Assembly (NCBI GenBank): GCA_050246635.1 | Contig: JBFWVR010000010.1 | Coordinates: 122,897 to 186,896, forward strand | Reading direction: 5' to 3' | Length of the DNA: 64,000 bases | Source: JBFWVR01 sp050246635 | Lineage (GTDB): Bacteria > Acidobacteriota > Vicinamibacteria > Vicinamibacterales > UBA2999 | Shown here: positions 44,892 to 53,359 of the stretch, piece after piece | Layout of the letters: each line of letters opens with the position of its first letter | Position numbering within the stretch: the stretch's first letter is position 1 | Position numbers and translations under genes: made by a program | Notes under the pieces: model-generated | The model's input: only the letters and a program-made list of their open reading frames with translations | The model's database searches: none | What the model was told of the DNA's origin: nothing

Positions 44892-45605
44892 GTGAAACGC
44901 GAATACCACAAGTGGTTCGCCCACCCGCTCGGCCGCGACATGGAGCTGCTGGTCTTCGGCCACGCCGGCATGCCCCTGCTCGTCTTCCCGACCTCGATGG
45001 GCGCCTTCTTCGAGTTCGAGGACCGCGGCATGGTGGCGGCCGTCGCCGACAAGCTCGAGCACGGCGCGATGCAGCTCTTCTGCGTGTCATCGGTCGATGG
45101 TGAGAGCTGGTACAACCGCCGCGCCCACCCCCGCCAGCGCGTCGTCCGGCACCTCCAGTACGAGGCCTACCTGCTCTCGGACGTCGTCCCGTTCGTGCGA
45201 TCGCAGAACCCGCACCCGGCGCTGGGCGTGACGGGCGTCAGCTTCGGGGCCTACCACGCGATGACGCTCGCCCTTCGCCACCCCTGGACGTTCACCAGTT
45301 GCGTGACGCTGGGTGGCGCGTTCGACGTGCGGAGCTTCCTCGACGGCTACTACGACGAGGACTGCTACTTCCTCAATCCCACCGACTTCCTTCCGAGCCT
45401 CGGCGATCCGCGGTACCTCGACCAGTTCCGCCGTTCGAAGTGGGTGCTCGCGACCGGCGAGCACGACATCTGCCGCCAGGCCAACGAGCGGTTCTCGGGC
45501 ATCCTGTCTGGCAAGCACATCCCGCACAGCCTGCACGTGTGGGGCCACGGCTCGAAACACGACTGGCCCGACTGGCTGCCCATGGCGCAGGCCTACCTGC
45601 CGTGA
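44892..45605 (+). CDS. Esterase-like alpha/beta hydrolase
   Basis: A 237-residue esterase-D-family protein. Nucleophile Ser is in 'GVTGVSFGAYHAM' near residue 118 and the catalytic His in 'GSKHDWPDW' near 223. No signal peptide. It resembles small esterases that Acidobacteriota and Proteobacteria carry near ATP-grasp ligase genes, but here the ligase cluster is 3 kb away. Its last codon overlaps the GTG start of the next regulator, so the two are co-transcribed. Confidence 0.85.
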   Translation: MKREYHKWFAHPLGRDMELLVFGHAGMPLLVFPTSMGAFFEFEDRGMVAAVADKLEHGAMQLFCVSSVDGESWYNRRAHPRQRVVRHLQYEAYLLSDVVPFVRSQNPHPALGVTGVSFGAYHAMTLALRHPWTFTSCVTLGGAFDVRSFLDGYYDEDCYFLNPTDFLPSLGDPRYLDQFRRSKWVLATGEHDICRQANERFSGILSGKHIPHSLHVWGHGSKHDWPDWLPMAQAYLP

Positions 45606-46423
45606 CGCGCCGGTTCGGCGCCTTCGTCCTGGAGCCGGACGAGTTCCGGCTCACGCGCGACGGCGTGCCGGTGCCGCTCTCGCCGCGCCCGTTCGACCTG
45701 CTCGTGGCGCTCACGGCGCGCCCCGGCCGGCTCGTGACGCGAGACGAGCTGCTGGCCGAGGTCTGGAAGGACACCGCCGTCGAGGCGTCGAGCCTCAATG
45801 CCGCGATGTCCCTCCTCCGCCAGGCGCTCGGAGACGACGCCCGCATCGAGACGGTGCCTGGACGCGGCTATCGCTTCCAGACACCCGTCACGGAGGAGGC
45901 GCCACGGCGGGCACCACGCCCGGATGCAGAGGCCGGCACGACACGCCGCGTCGTCATCGTGGACGACCACGCGATCGTGCGGATGGGCATTCGCGCGCTG
46001 CTGGCGCGGCTGCCCGGCTACGACATCGTCGGCGAGGCCGCGACGGTCGACGAGGCCGGATCGCTGATCGCTCGGACGGCCCCCGACCTCGTCGTGCTCG
46101 ACCTGATGCTCGGCGACGAGACGAGCCTGCCCGCGATCGGCGCCTGGCGCACCGGCGCGCCGGACCTGCGCATCATCGTGCTCTCGATGCACGACGAGGA
46201 TGAACGTGCGCGTGAGGCGCTCGCGGCCGGCGCGGACGGATACGTCATGAAGGGCGGCATGCTCGAGGAACTGGCCGAGGCCGTCGACACCGTGATGGCC
46301 GGCGGTGTCTGGGTCAGCGCCCGCCTGGGCCGGGCAATCCTGCGCGACGTGCTCGACGGCCGGCCACTCTCAGCAGGGGCCATCGGCGAGCGAGACGACA
46401 AAGGTCGCGCCCCGATCGGATGA
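45602..46423 (+). CDS. Regulator with N-terminal winged helix and C-terminal receiver (reversed order)
   Basis: A 273-residue protein. Residues 5-97 are an OmpR-type winged helix ('LSPRPFDLLVALTARPGRLV', 'VPGRGYRFQ'). Residues 115-235 are a receiver domain with 'VVIVDDHAIVRMG', the phospho-accepting Asp in 'LVVLDLMLGDE' and 'GADGYVMKGG'. Receivers starting 'VDDHAIVRMGI' normally belong to NarL-type regulators, so this is a mixed and reversed design. The GTG at 45602 overlaps the esterase stop (GTGA) and fits the start of the winged helix. Its 3' end overlaps the convergent kinase gene by 54 bases. The kinase next door is the likely partner. Confidence 0.82.
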   Translation: MTRRFGAFVLEPDEFRLTRDGVPVPLSPRPFDLLVALTARPGRLVTRDELLAEVWKDTAVEASSLNAAMSLLRQALGDDARIETVPGRGYRFQTPVTEEAPRRAPRPDAEAGTTRRVVIVDDHAIVRMGIRALLARLPGYDIVGEAATVDEAGSLIARTAPDLVVLDLMLGDETSLPAIGAWRTGAPDLRIIVLSMHDEDERAREALAAGADGYVMKGGMLEELAEAVDTVMAGGVWVSARLGRAILRDVLDGRPLSAGAIGERDDKGRAPIG

Positions 46424-47659
46424 CGACTCGACCACGACGGTCCCACCCATCGCCTCCACCAGCCGCTTGACGATGTAGAGCCCGAGCCCCGACGAGCCCT
46501 CCCCATCCGTCGGACGGGGACGCAGCCGGCCGAACTTGCTGAACAACCTCGGCCGGTCACATTCCGCGATGCCAGGTCCCGAATCGGCCACGACGATGGC
46601 GATGCTGCCCCCTGCGGACCGCATCGCGACATGGACGTCGCCGCCGGGCGGCGTGAATTTCAGGGCGTTCGACAACAGGTTGTCCAGCACGCGGCCGAGC
46701 GCCTGCGCATCGACCCGGGCCACGCAGGGCTCGTCCGGGGCGTCGATGCTCAGGGAGATGCCCTTCTCCCCGGCGCGCGGCTGGTGCGCCCCGACCACCT
46801 CGGACAGCACCGGCCTGATGTCGCGCCGCTCGATCACGACCGGCCCGAGCTGGTCTTCCGCGCTGTGCGCGTCGAGCACACGCGTCACCAGATCCGCCAT
46901 GTCCCGGCAGCTTTGATCCAGCGCCTGCAGCGTCGAGACGCCAGCGGACCACACGCGCGCCGCATCATCCGCGGCCAGGCGCAACACGGCGGACATCCCC
47001 ATCAACGGGCTGCGCAGGTCGTGCGCCGCAATCGCCATGAGATCGTTCTTCTCGGTGTTCAGTCGCTCGAGGTGCCGGTTCGCGGACGCGAGCTCGTCGC
47101 GCTGCCGCTCCAGCCGGTACCTGGCGGCGAACGCCTCCCGCTGGGCCCGGTAGATCAGGTAGGCGGCGAGCCAGGCCGTGGCCGTCCAGATCGGCACGTA
47201 CAGGTAGGCATCCGGCGGGCTCGCGACGCGCAGGACCGGCAGCACCAGCAGGTGCCCGAGCACCAGTGCCAGGGCGAGGTCACGCGGCCGCCACAGGACG
47301 CTGATGGACGCCACGTACCGCGTCACGAAGAAGAGGGCGAGGTGACTGGCCGCGTGCGTGGCGTGGCCGAGCTCCACCTCGGCGAGGTATGCGCTGACCT
47401 CGACGCTGCCCCAGGCCAGCGCGACATAGCCGTAGACGATCGCTGGCAATCCCGGTCGGGACGACCAGCGCACGAGCGCGAGCACGAGCCCCGAGAGCAG
47501 GAGGCCGCCGACGTTGGTGCGCTCGACAGTGCCGGTGACCACGAGGTTTGCGACGACGCCCAGCATCAGGAGCGCCGCGGTGGCAAGCGTGAGGGGGACG
47601 ATGCGGCGGCGGTTGAGGACGGCCAGGTGCGCGTGAAACGCGCGGATCATGTCGTCCAC
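46370..47659 (-). CDS. Membrane sensor histidine kinase
   Basis: A 429-residue kinase. About six hydrophobic helices fill residues 15-175, a coiled linker runs to 205, then the H-box 'AIAAHDLRSPLMGMSA', N-box 'NLLSNALKFTP', and G-boxes 'ADSGPGIAE' and 'GSSGLGLYIV'. No periplasmic sensor domain of note, so the signal may be sensed in the membrane. The GTG at 47659 follows gagagg; an ATG three codons later is the alternative. It converges on, and overlaps, the receiver-containing regulator, which may limit both messages. Confidence 0.88.
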   Translation of the reverse strand: MDDMIRAFHAHLAVLNRRRIVPLTLATAALLMLGVVANLVVTGTVERTNVGGLLLSGLVLALVRWSSRPGLPAIVYGYVALAWGSVEVSAYLAEVELGHATHAASHLALFFVTRYVASISVLWRPRDLALALVLGHLLVLPVLRVASPPDAYLYVPIWTATAWLAAYLIYRAQREAFAARYRLERQRDELASANRHLERLNTEKNDLMAIAAHDLRSPLMGMSAVLRLAADDAARVWSAGVSTLQALDQSCRDMADLVTRVLDAHSAEDQLGPVVIERRDIRPVLSEVVGAHQPRAGEKGISLSIDAPDEPCVARVDAQALGRVLDNLLSNALKFTPPGGDVHVAMRSAGGSIAIVVADSGPGIAECDRPRLFSKFGRLRPRPTDGEGSSGLGLYIVKRLVEAMGGTVVVESSSDRGATFVVSLADGPC

Positions 47660-47811
47660 GGGCCTGTCCTCTCGTCGCGCACGTCACCTCCGTCGTCATG
47701 GATTCATGAGCCCGCCATGAGCCCCTCATGAGAACCACCGGAGAGTATCGCACCGATACTGGACGCGGCATTCAACACCCGGAACATCCGTTCCAGACAG
47801 GAGCTCTTGCG

Positions 47812-48717
47812 ATGCGGATCAGCCCCCATTCCGTTCTTCTCGCGCCCGCCCTCGCGCTGGCGCTGGCCACGCCGGTGCTTGCGGCGGCGCCGGCTGCGGC
47901 CGACGCACCGCAGTCCGCGCGCGGGCGTGGCGCCAACGAGCGCGGCGACCACGACGACCGCGGGCGCAACGACCAGCGCCCGGGGAACGACGACCGCGGG
48001 CGTGGCCGCGACCGGGTCGAGCTCCCGACGCCGCCCGGCACGCTGAGCGCGTGCTTCAACGCGACCAACGGCGACATTCGCCTCGTGAACGAGGCGGACG
48101 ACTGCCGCCGCAACGAGCAGTTCCTCCAGTGGAACCAGCAGGGTCCGGCCGGGCCGCAGGGCGTCGCCGGCCCGATGGGTCCGATGGGCCCCATGGGGCT
48201 GATGGGACCGCAGGGAGCGACCGGCGCCCAGGGGCCGCAGGGGCCGCAGGGTCCGCAGGGGGAGACCGGTGCGGCCGGCGCGCAGGGGCCGCAGGGCGAA
48301 CCGGGCGCGGTAGGAGAGCAGGGCCCCGCTGGACAGGACGGCGCGATGGGCCCGCAGGGGCCGGCTGGCCCTGTGGGCCCGACGGGGCCGCAGGGGCCAC
48401 AGGGCAGCCAGGGGGAGCCTGGACCCGCGGGTGCGCCTGGTTCCCTCGCCGGCTACCAGTACTACTACCGCGAATTCACCGTCCCGACCGGCACGGGATC
48501 TGGCTTCATCGTGGAGTGCCCGGCAGACAAGCGGGTCCTTGGCGGCGGCTGGCAGACCAATGCCGCCACCGGGACGGCCGTCCACATCTCGGGGTCGTTC
48601 CCACTGGATGACCCGGGTTTTCCCGGATTCCCTGCCATCTCATGGTGGTACGTCACGGCCAGCAATCCCGGACCGCCTGCGTGGCTCAGCGTGTACGCCA
48701 TCTGCGCGCAGCGATGA
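47812..48717 (+). CDS. Exported collagen-like repeat protein
   Basis: A 301-residue protein with a signal peptide ('SVLLAPALALALATPVLAA'). Residues 35-70 are rich in Arg, Asp, Asn and Gly. Residues 111-209 are 33 uninterrupted Gly-x-y triplets (for example 'GPMGPMGPMGLMGPQ'), able to form a collagen-like triple helix. A C-terminal domain of about 90 residues ('YYREFTVPTGTGSGF' to 'VYAICAQR') has two Cys residues and is probably the trimerising head. Two Cys residues also flank 'FNATNGDIRLVNEADD'. It is likely a secreted or surface adhesion or matrix protein. The ATG follows an aggag box. Confidence 0.85.
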   Translation: MRISPHSVLLAPALALALATPVLAAAPAAADAPQSARGRGANERGDHDDRGRNDQRPGNDDRGRGRDRVELPTPPGTLSACFNATNGDIRLVNEADDCRRNEQFLQWNQQGPAGPQGVAGPMGPMGPMGLMGPQGATGAQGPQGPQGPQGETGAAGAQGPQGEPGAVGEQGPAGQDGAMGPQGPAGPVGPTGPQGPQGSQGEPGPAGAPGSLAGYQYYYREFTVPTGTGSGFIVECPADKRVLGGGWQTNAATGTAVHISGSFPLDDPGFPGFPAISWWYVTASNPGPPAWLSVYAICAQR

Positions 48718-48869
48718 CACGCGCGGGAGGGGGCCGCTGGTTCCCTCCCGCCCGTTCGCCCCGTCCGCCCCTGCCCGTTCGCCCTTCCGCGCCCGACGCG
48801 CCCGCTCCCATCCGCCCATCCGCGCCCTCGCCGCCGGGAAGGTATGATTACCGCCACGGAGGCCCTGCC

Positions 48870-49808
48870 ATGAGGAAGATCGGTGTCCTGTTCGGCATGG
48901 AGAACACCTTCCCGGGCGCGCTGGTGGACCGGATCAACCAGACGGCGCCGGCCGGCATCTCGGCGGAGTTCGTCGAGATCGGCGCGGTGAAGATGGCAGA
49001 GCCGTGCGCGTATGCCGTCATCGTCGATCGGATCTCGCACGACATCCCGTTCTACCGCGCCTGGCTGAAGAACGCCGTCCTCGGCGGGACCTACGTCATC
49101 AACAACCCGTTCTGGTGGTCGGCGGACGACAAGTTCTTCAACTACGCGCTGGCGACGCGGCTCGGGGTGGCCATCCCGCCGACGGTCGTGCTGCCGCACA
49201 AGGAGCACCCGCCGGGCACGACGGATCGCTCGATGCGGAACCTGCAGTTCCCGATCGCGTGGGACGGCGTGTTCGAGTACGTCGGCTTCCCCGCGTTCCT
49301 GAAGCCGTTCGACGGTGGCGGCTGGCGCGACGTCTACAAGGTGGGCTCGCCGGAGGAGTTCTTCCAGGCGTACGACCAGACGCGCAACCTCTGCATGACG
49401 CTGCAGCGCGGGGTCAACTTCCGCGAGTACTTCCGCTGCTACGTCGTCGGGCAGCAGGACGTGCACATCATGCCCTACGACCCGCGGCAGCCCTTCCACG
49501 AGCGCTACCTGAAGAACCCGCCGGCATACGACCCGGCCCTCATCGCGCGCGTCGAGCGTGACGCCCGCACGCTCTGCCAGGCGCTCGGCTACGACCTGAA
49601 CACGGTCGAGTTCGCCGTCGAGGACGGCGTGCCGTACGCGATCGACTTCATGAACCCGGCGCCGGACGCCGACCTGCACTCCGTCGGCCAGGCGAACTTC
49701 GACTGGATCATCGACAAGGTGGCCACGCTGGCCATCGACCGCGCCGCGAACCCGAAGCCGGTGACGGCGGACTACCGGTGGAACAGGTTCCTGAACGGGG
49801 GTGCCTGA
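48870..49808 (+). CDS. ATP-grasp ligase (glutathione-synthase/RimK-like)
   Basis: A 312-residue ATP-grasp protein. The nucleotide-binding lysine segment 'PAFLKPFDGGGWRDVYKV' is near residue 150, the metal site Glu/Asn is in 'VEFAVEDGVPYAIDFMNPAPD' (shown here as its two halves 'VEFAVEDGVP' and 'AIDFMNPAPD'), and 'VINNPFWWSADDKFFNYALA' precedes. It should join a carboxylate to an amine with ATP, via an acyl-phosphate. The gene starts a cluster with a GCS2-type ligase, an M29 peptidase and another ligase-like gene on the same strand. A ggagg box precedes the ATG at 48870. Confidence 0.85.
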   Translation: MRKIGVLFGMENTFPGALVDRINQTAPAGISAEFVEIGAVKMAEPCAYAVIVDRISHDIPFYRAWLKNAVLGGTYVINNPFWWSADDKFFNYALATRLGVAIPPTVVLPHKEHPPGTTDRSMRNLQFPIAWDGVFEYVGFPAFLKPFDGGGWRDVYKVGSPEEFFQAYDQTRNLCMTLQRGVNFREYFRCYVVGQQDVHIMPYDPRQPFHERYLKNPPAYDPALIARVERDARTLCQALGYDLNTVEFAVEDGVPYAIDFMNPAPDADLHSVGQANFDWIIDKVATLAIDRAANPKPVTADYRWNRFLNGGA

Positions 49809-49960
49809 CGGGGGTGCCACCCGGGGGTGCCGCACAGCGGTGCGCCACGCCAGTGCGCCCCTTCGTGCAGCACCACCGTGCAGCACCTTCGTGCCGCACC
49901 ATCGTGAAGCACCATCGTGATGCACCTTCGTGATGCACTTTCGTGATGCACTTTTGGGAG
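49800..49960. repeat. 13-bp tandem repeats, CGTGCAGCACCNN type
   Basis: About eleven 13-base units (ttcgtgcagcacc, atcgtgaagcacc, ttcgtgatgcact and others) continue from the end of the ATP-grasp gene to eight bases before the GCS2-type gene. It is the same family as 661-750 and 17655-17783. The units change gradually along the array, as expected from tandem expansion. Confidence 0.85.
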
Positions 49961-49967
49961 TTCCTCC

Positions 49968-51077
49968 ATGCCCGTCGCCCCGACCTTCTCCATCGGCATC
50001 GAAGAGGAATATCAGACGATCGATCCGGAGACGTTCGACCTCCGCTCGCACATCCACAGCGAGATCATCGCGAAGGGCCAGCGGCAGCTGAAGGAGAAGG
50101 TCAAGGCCGAGATGCACCAGGCCGTCGTCGAGGTGGGCACGGGGGTCTGCCGGACGATCCGGGAAGCGCGCACCGACGTCGTGAACCTCCGCCGCCAGAT
50201 GGTGGACCTGGCCTCGGAGTCGGGCCTCCTGCTCTGCGCCGGCGGCACGCATCCCTTCGCGGACTGGCGCACGCAGGACATCTATCCCGACGCGCGCTAC
50301 CTGCAGGTCGTCGAGGACATGCAGCTCGTGGCGCGCGCCAACCTGATCTTCGGCCTGCACGTGCACATCGGCATCGAGGACCGCGAGACGACCATCCACC
50401 TGATGAACCAGTTGCGGTACTTCCTCCCGCACCTGCTCGCGCTCTCGACCAACTCACCGTTCTGGCTCGGCATGAACACGGGCCTGAAGTCGTACCGCTG
50501 CAAGGTCTTCGACAAGTTCCCGCGGACGAATATCCCGGAGCTCTTCCAGAGCTGGGCGGACTTCGAGGGGCTCGTCAACATCCTGATCAAGACGAAGTGC
50601 ATCGACAACGCGAAGAAGATCTGGTGGGACGTCCGCCCGCACCCGTTCTTCAACACGCTCGAGGTGCGCATCTGCGACATCCCGCTCCGCGTCGACGAGT
50701 CGCTCGCGATTGCGGCGCTCATCCAGGCCACGGTCGCGAAGCTCTACCGGCTGCACTCACGCAACCAGGGCTACCGGCTCTACGGCCGCTCGCTCATCAT
50801 GGAGAACAAGTGGCGCGCGTCGCGCTACGGCCTCGACGGCATGCTGATCGACTTCGGCCGCGAGGAGCAGCTCCCCGTCCGTGACCTGATCCTGGAGTAC
50901 CTCGACTTCGTGGACGACGTCGTCGACGAGCTCGACTCGCGCGAGGAAGTGGAATACGTCCGGACGATGCTGGAGCGCGGCAGCGGCGCCGACCGCCAGC
51001 TCGGCGTCTACAACGAGACCGGCGACCTCAAGAAGGTGGTCGCCTACATGATCGAGGAAACCCGGGCCGGCCTGTAG
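49968..51077 (+). CDS. Carboxylate-amine ligase, glutamate-cysteine ligase family 2 (YbdK-like)
   Basis: A 369-residue GCS2-family enzyme. The ATP/metal signature 'FSIGIEEEYQTIDPETFDL' starts at residue 7, 'FGLHVHIGI' binds metal near residue 130, and 'TLEVRICDIPL' lies near residue 230. Family members couple an amino acid carboxylate to an amine; YbdK itself has weak glutamate-cysteine ligase activity. Its length is normal. It belongs to the ligase/peptidase cluster. A gggag ribosome site sits at the end of the repeat array. Confidence 0.88.
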   Translation: MPVAPTFSIGIEEEYQTIDPETFDLRSHIHSEIIAKGQRQLKEKVKAEMHQAVVEVGTGVCRTIREARTDVVNLRRQMVDLASESGLLLCAGGTHPFADWRTQDIYPDARYLQVVEDMQLVARANLIFGLHVHIGIEDRETTIHLMNQLRYFLPHLLALSTNSPFWLGMNTGLKSYRCKVFDKFPRTNIPELFQSWADFEGLVNILIKTKCIDNAKKIWWDVRPHPFFNTLEVRICDIPLRVDESLAIAALIQATVAKLYRLHSRNQGYRLYGRSLIMENKWRASRYGLDGMLIDFGREEQLPVRDLILEYLDFVDDVVDELDSREEVEYVRTMLERGSGADRQLGVYNETGDLKKVVAYMIEETRAGL

Positions 51078-51092
51078 AATCAGCCGAATGCC

Positions 51093-51155
51093 CCTCTGCC
51101 TTCTGGCTTTCTGACTTCTGACTTCTTCCTTCTGACTTCTTCCTTCTGACTTACT
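51093..51155. repeat. CTTCTGACTT short tandem tract
   Basis: Repeats of cttctgact and cttcttcct units between the ligase stop and the M29 peptidase ATG. They are the complement of the tract at 44825-44882. The tract ends one base before the start codon, so no ribosome site is visible for the downstream gene. Confidence 0.7.
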
Positions 51156-51156
51156 C

Positions 51157-52161
51157 ATGAACTTCGATCCAGAGCTCACTCCCGGCGCGAGAAACGCCGT
51201 CCGCGTCTGCCTGAACATCCAGCCCCACGAGCGGGTCACGATCATCACCGACCGCGAGTGCCGGGAGATCGCCGACAGCCTGGCGCACGAGGTCGAGCAG
51301 GTCGGCGCCCCCCACACGCTCTTCGTGCTCGAGGACCTCGCCGAGCGGCCCCTGCAGGCGCTGCCCGCCGAGATTGCCGCGGACATGGAGCAGAGCCAGG
51401 TCAGCATCTTCGCCGTGCACGTGCAGCGCAACGAGCTCAAGTCGCGCATGCAGATGACCGACATCGTCAACCGCCGGCGCATGCGGCACGCGCACATGGT
51501 CAACATCACGCGCCAGATCATGCTCGAGGGCATGCGCGCGGACTACCGGCGCGTCGACCGGCTGAGCCAGAAGGTCTACGACATGGTCCGCGTGGCGAAG
51601 GAGATCCGCGCGACGACCCCGGCCGGCTGCGACTTCCGCGCCACGCTCAATCCGAACTACAAGTGGCTGAAGACGAGCGGCCTGATCAGCCCCGACAAGT
51701 GGGGCAACCTGCCCGGCGGCGAGACCTTCACGACCCCCGGTGAGGTCAACGGCACCTTCGTCGTCGACGGCGTGGTGGGCGACTACCTGTGCGAGAAGTA
51801 CGGCGGGCTGCAGGCGACGCCGTTGACGCTCACGATCGAGAAGAACCGGCTGGTCTCGGCCGAGTGCGCCAACCAGCAGCTGCGCGACGATTTCTGGGCC
51901 TACACGCACACCGACGAGAACTCCGACCGCGTGGGCGAGTTCGCGATTGGCACCAACGTGGAGCTGACGCACGTCATCGGCCACATCCTGCAGGACGAGA
52001 AGTTCCCGGGCATCCACATCGCCTTCGGGAACCCGTACGGTGCCCACACCGGCGCCGACTGGCACTCCTCCACCCACATCGATGTCGTCGGGCTGAAGTT
52101 CGACATCTGGGTGGACGGGCAGCAGATCATGAAGGACGGCTCGTTCCTGATCGAGGCGTAG
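51157..52161 (+). CDS. M29-type aminopeptidase
   Basis: A 334-residue metallopeptidase of the thermophilic aminopeptidase (AmpS/AmpT) family. Metal ligands fit the family pattern: Glu in 'GNLPGGETFTTP', the His/Glu of 'EFAIGTN' and 'DEKFPGIHIAFG', and 'HSSTHIDVVG' near the end. It should remove N-terminal residues from short peptides in the cytoplasm. Lying between two ligases, it may trim or release their peptide-like product. The start follows the repeat tract directly; the downstream gap is only 13 bases. Confidence 0.87.
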   Translation: MNFDPELTPGARNAVRVCLNIQPHERVTIITDRECREIADSLAHEVEQVGAPHTLFVLEDLAERPLQALPAEIAADMEQSQVSIFAVHVQRNELKSRMQMTDIVNRRRMRHAHMVNITRQIMLEGMRADYRRVDRLSQKVYDMVRVAKEIRATTPAGCDFRATLNPNYKWLKTSGLISPDKWGNLPGGETFTTPGEVNGTFVVDGVVGDYLCEKYGGLQATPLTLTIEKNRLVSAECANQQLRDDFWAYTHTDENSDRVGEFAIGTNVELTHVIGHILQDEKFPGIHIAFGNPYGAHTGADWHSSTHIDVVGLKFDIWVDGQQIMKDGSFLIEA

Positions 52162-52174
52162 ATCGACACAACGC

Positions 52175-53359
52175 ATGATTCCCTCCCGGCGGGCGGCCTT
52201 CAACGCGGCGTGGACCGAGGACGCGCACCAGGCGCTGCTGGCAGGCCTGCGCGCCCGCACCGGCGTGCCAATCGAGTTCCCTATCGCCGAGACGCCGGTG
52301 TTCCTCCCCGGCGCGCTGGCCGAGGAGCTCGCCGCGACCGGCGCCATCCTGACGGCACAGGCGCTGGCGCCCGGGACACTGGCCGCGGCCGATGCCGCGG
52401 TGCCGGAGCGCTTCCGTGGCCCCGGCGAGGGCGCGGTGCCGCAGTTCGTCCAGGTCGACTTCGGCCTCGTGCGCGACGACGATGGCCGGCTGCATCCGAA
52501 GCTCGTCGAGCTCCAGGCGTTCCCGTCGCTCTATGCCTTCCAGCTCGCGCTCGGCGCCGCCTACAGGTCCACCTATGCGCTCGAGCCCTCGCTCGCGCCG
52601 GCCTTCGGCGGCCTCGATGCGGCCGCCGCCTCCACGCTCGTCCGTGACGTCCTGGTCGGCTCCCACGATCCCGAGCAGGTCGTCCTTATGGAGATCGCGC
52701 CGGAGACGCAGAAGACGCGGCCCGACTTCATCCTCACCGAGGAGCTCTGGGGCGTCCGCACGGTGGACGCCCGTGGCGTCATCGTCTCGAATGGGCGCCT
52801 GCACTACGAGCGCGATGGGAGGCTGGTCCCGATCACGCGGGTGTACAACCGCGTCATCCCCGACGAGCTCGAACGCACCGGCTTCGAGCTGCCCTTCGAC
52901 TACCGCGACGACTACGGCGTCGACTGGGGCGGCCATCCCGGCTGGTACTTCCGCGTCAGCAAGATCTCGATCCCCCGCCTCGCGCACACGTCGGTGCCGC
53001 GCACGTGGTTCCTGCACGAGGTGGACGAGCTGCCCCTTCCCCCCGATCGCCTGATCCTCAAGCCGCTCTTCTCGTTTGCCGGCGGCGGCATCGTCTTCGG
53101 TCCCGACGAGCGGACGATTGCCGCCATCGCGCCCGAGGCGCGCCGCGGTTTCATCCTGCAGGAGCGCATGGCGTTCGCGCCGGCCGTCGAGACACCCGAC
53201 GGCGGCACGCAGGCGGAGATTCGCGTCATGTACGTCTGGGCGGACGGCCCGCGCGCGGTGCTGCCGCTCATTCGCATGGGCCGGGGTCGCATGATGGGGG
53301 TGGACCACAACAAGGGCCTGCGCTGGGTCGGCGCCTCCGCGGCCTTCATCGGTGACTGA
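52175..53359 (+). CDS. Probable ATP-grasp-like ligase of unknown substrate
   Basis: A 394-residue protein I do not recognise by name. The segment 'DRLILKPLFSFAGGGIVFGP' near residue 290 looks like the ATP-grasp lysine/glycine loop, and 'AEIRVMYVW' near residue 350 looks like a metal-binding strand. The earlier half contains 'FVQVDFGLVRDDDGRLHPKL' and 'LVELQAFPSLYAFQ', with Glu/Gln residues in a place typical of a second metal site, suggesting a rearranged ligase. It follows the M29 gene by 13 bases and overlaps the next kinase gene by eight. It is probably the second ligase of the cluster. Confidence 0.6.
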   Translation: MIPSRRAAFNAAWTEDAHQALLAGLRARTGVPIEFPIAETPVFLPGALAEELAATGAILTAQALAPGTLAAADAAVPERFRGPGEGAVPQFVQVDFGLVRDDDGRLHPKLVELQAFPSLYAFQLALGAAYRSTYALEPSLAPAFGGLDAAAASTLVRDVLVGSHDPEQVVLMEIAPETQKTRPDFILTEELWGVRTVDARGVIVSNGRLHYERDGRLVPITRVYNRVIPDELERTGFELPFDYRDDYGVDWGGHPGWYFRVSKISIPRLAHTSVPRTWFLHEVDELPLPPDRLILKPLFSFAGGGIVFGPDERTIAAIAPEARRGFILQERMAFAPAVETPDGGTQAEIRVMYVWADGPRAVLPLIRMGRGRMMGVDHNKGLRWVGASAAFIGD

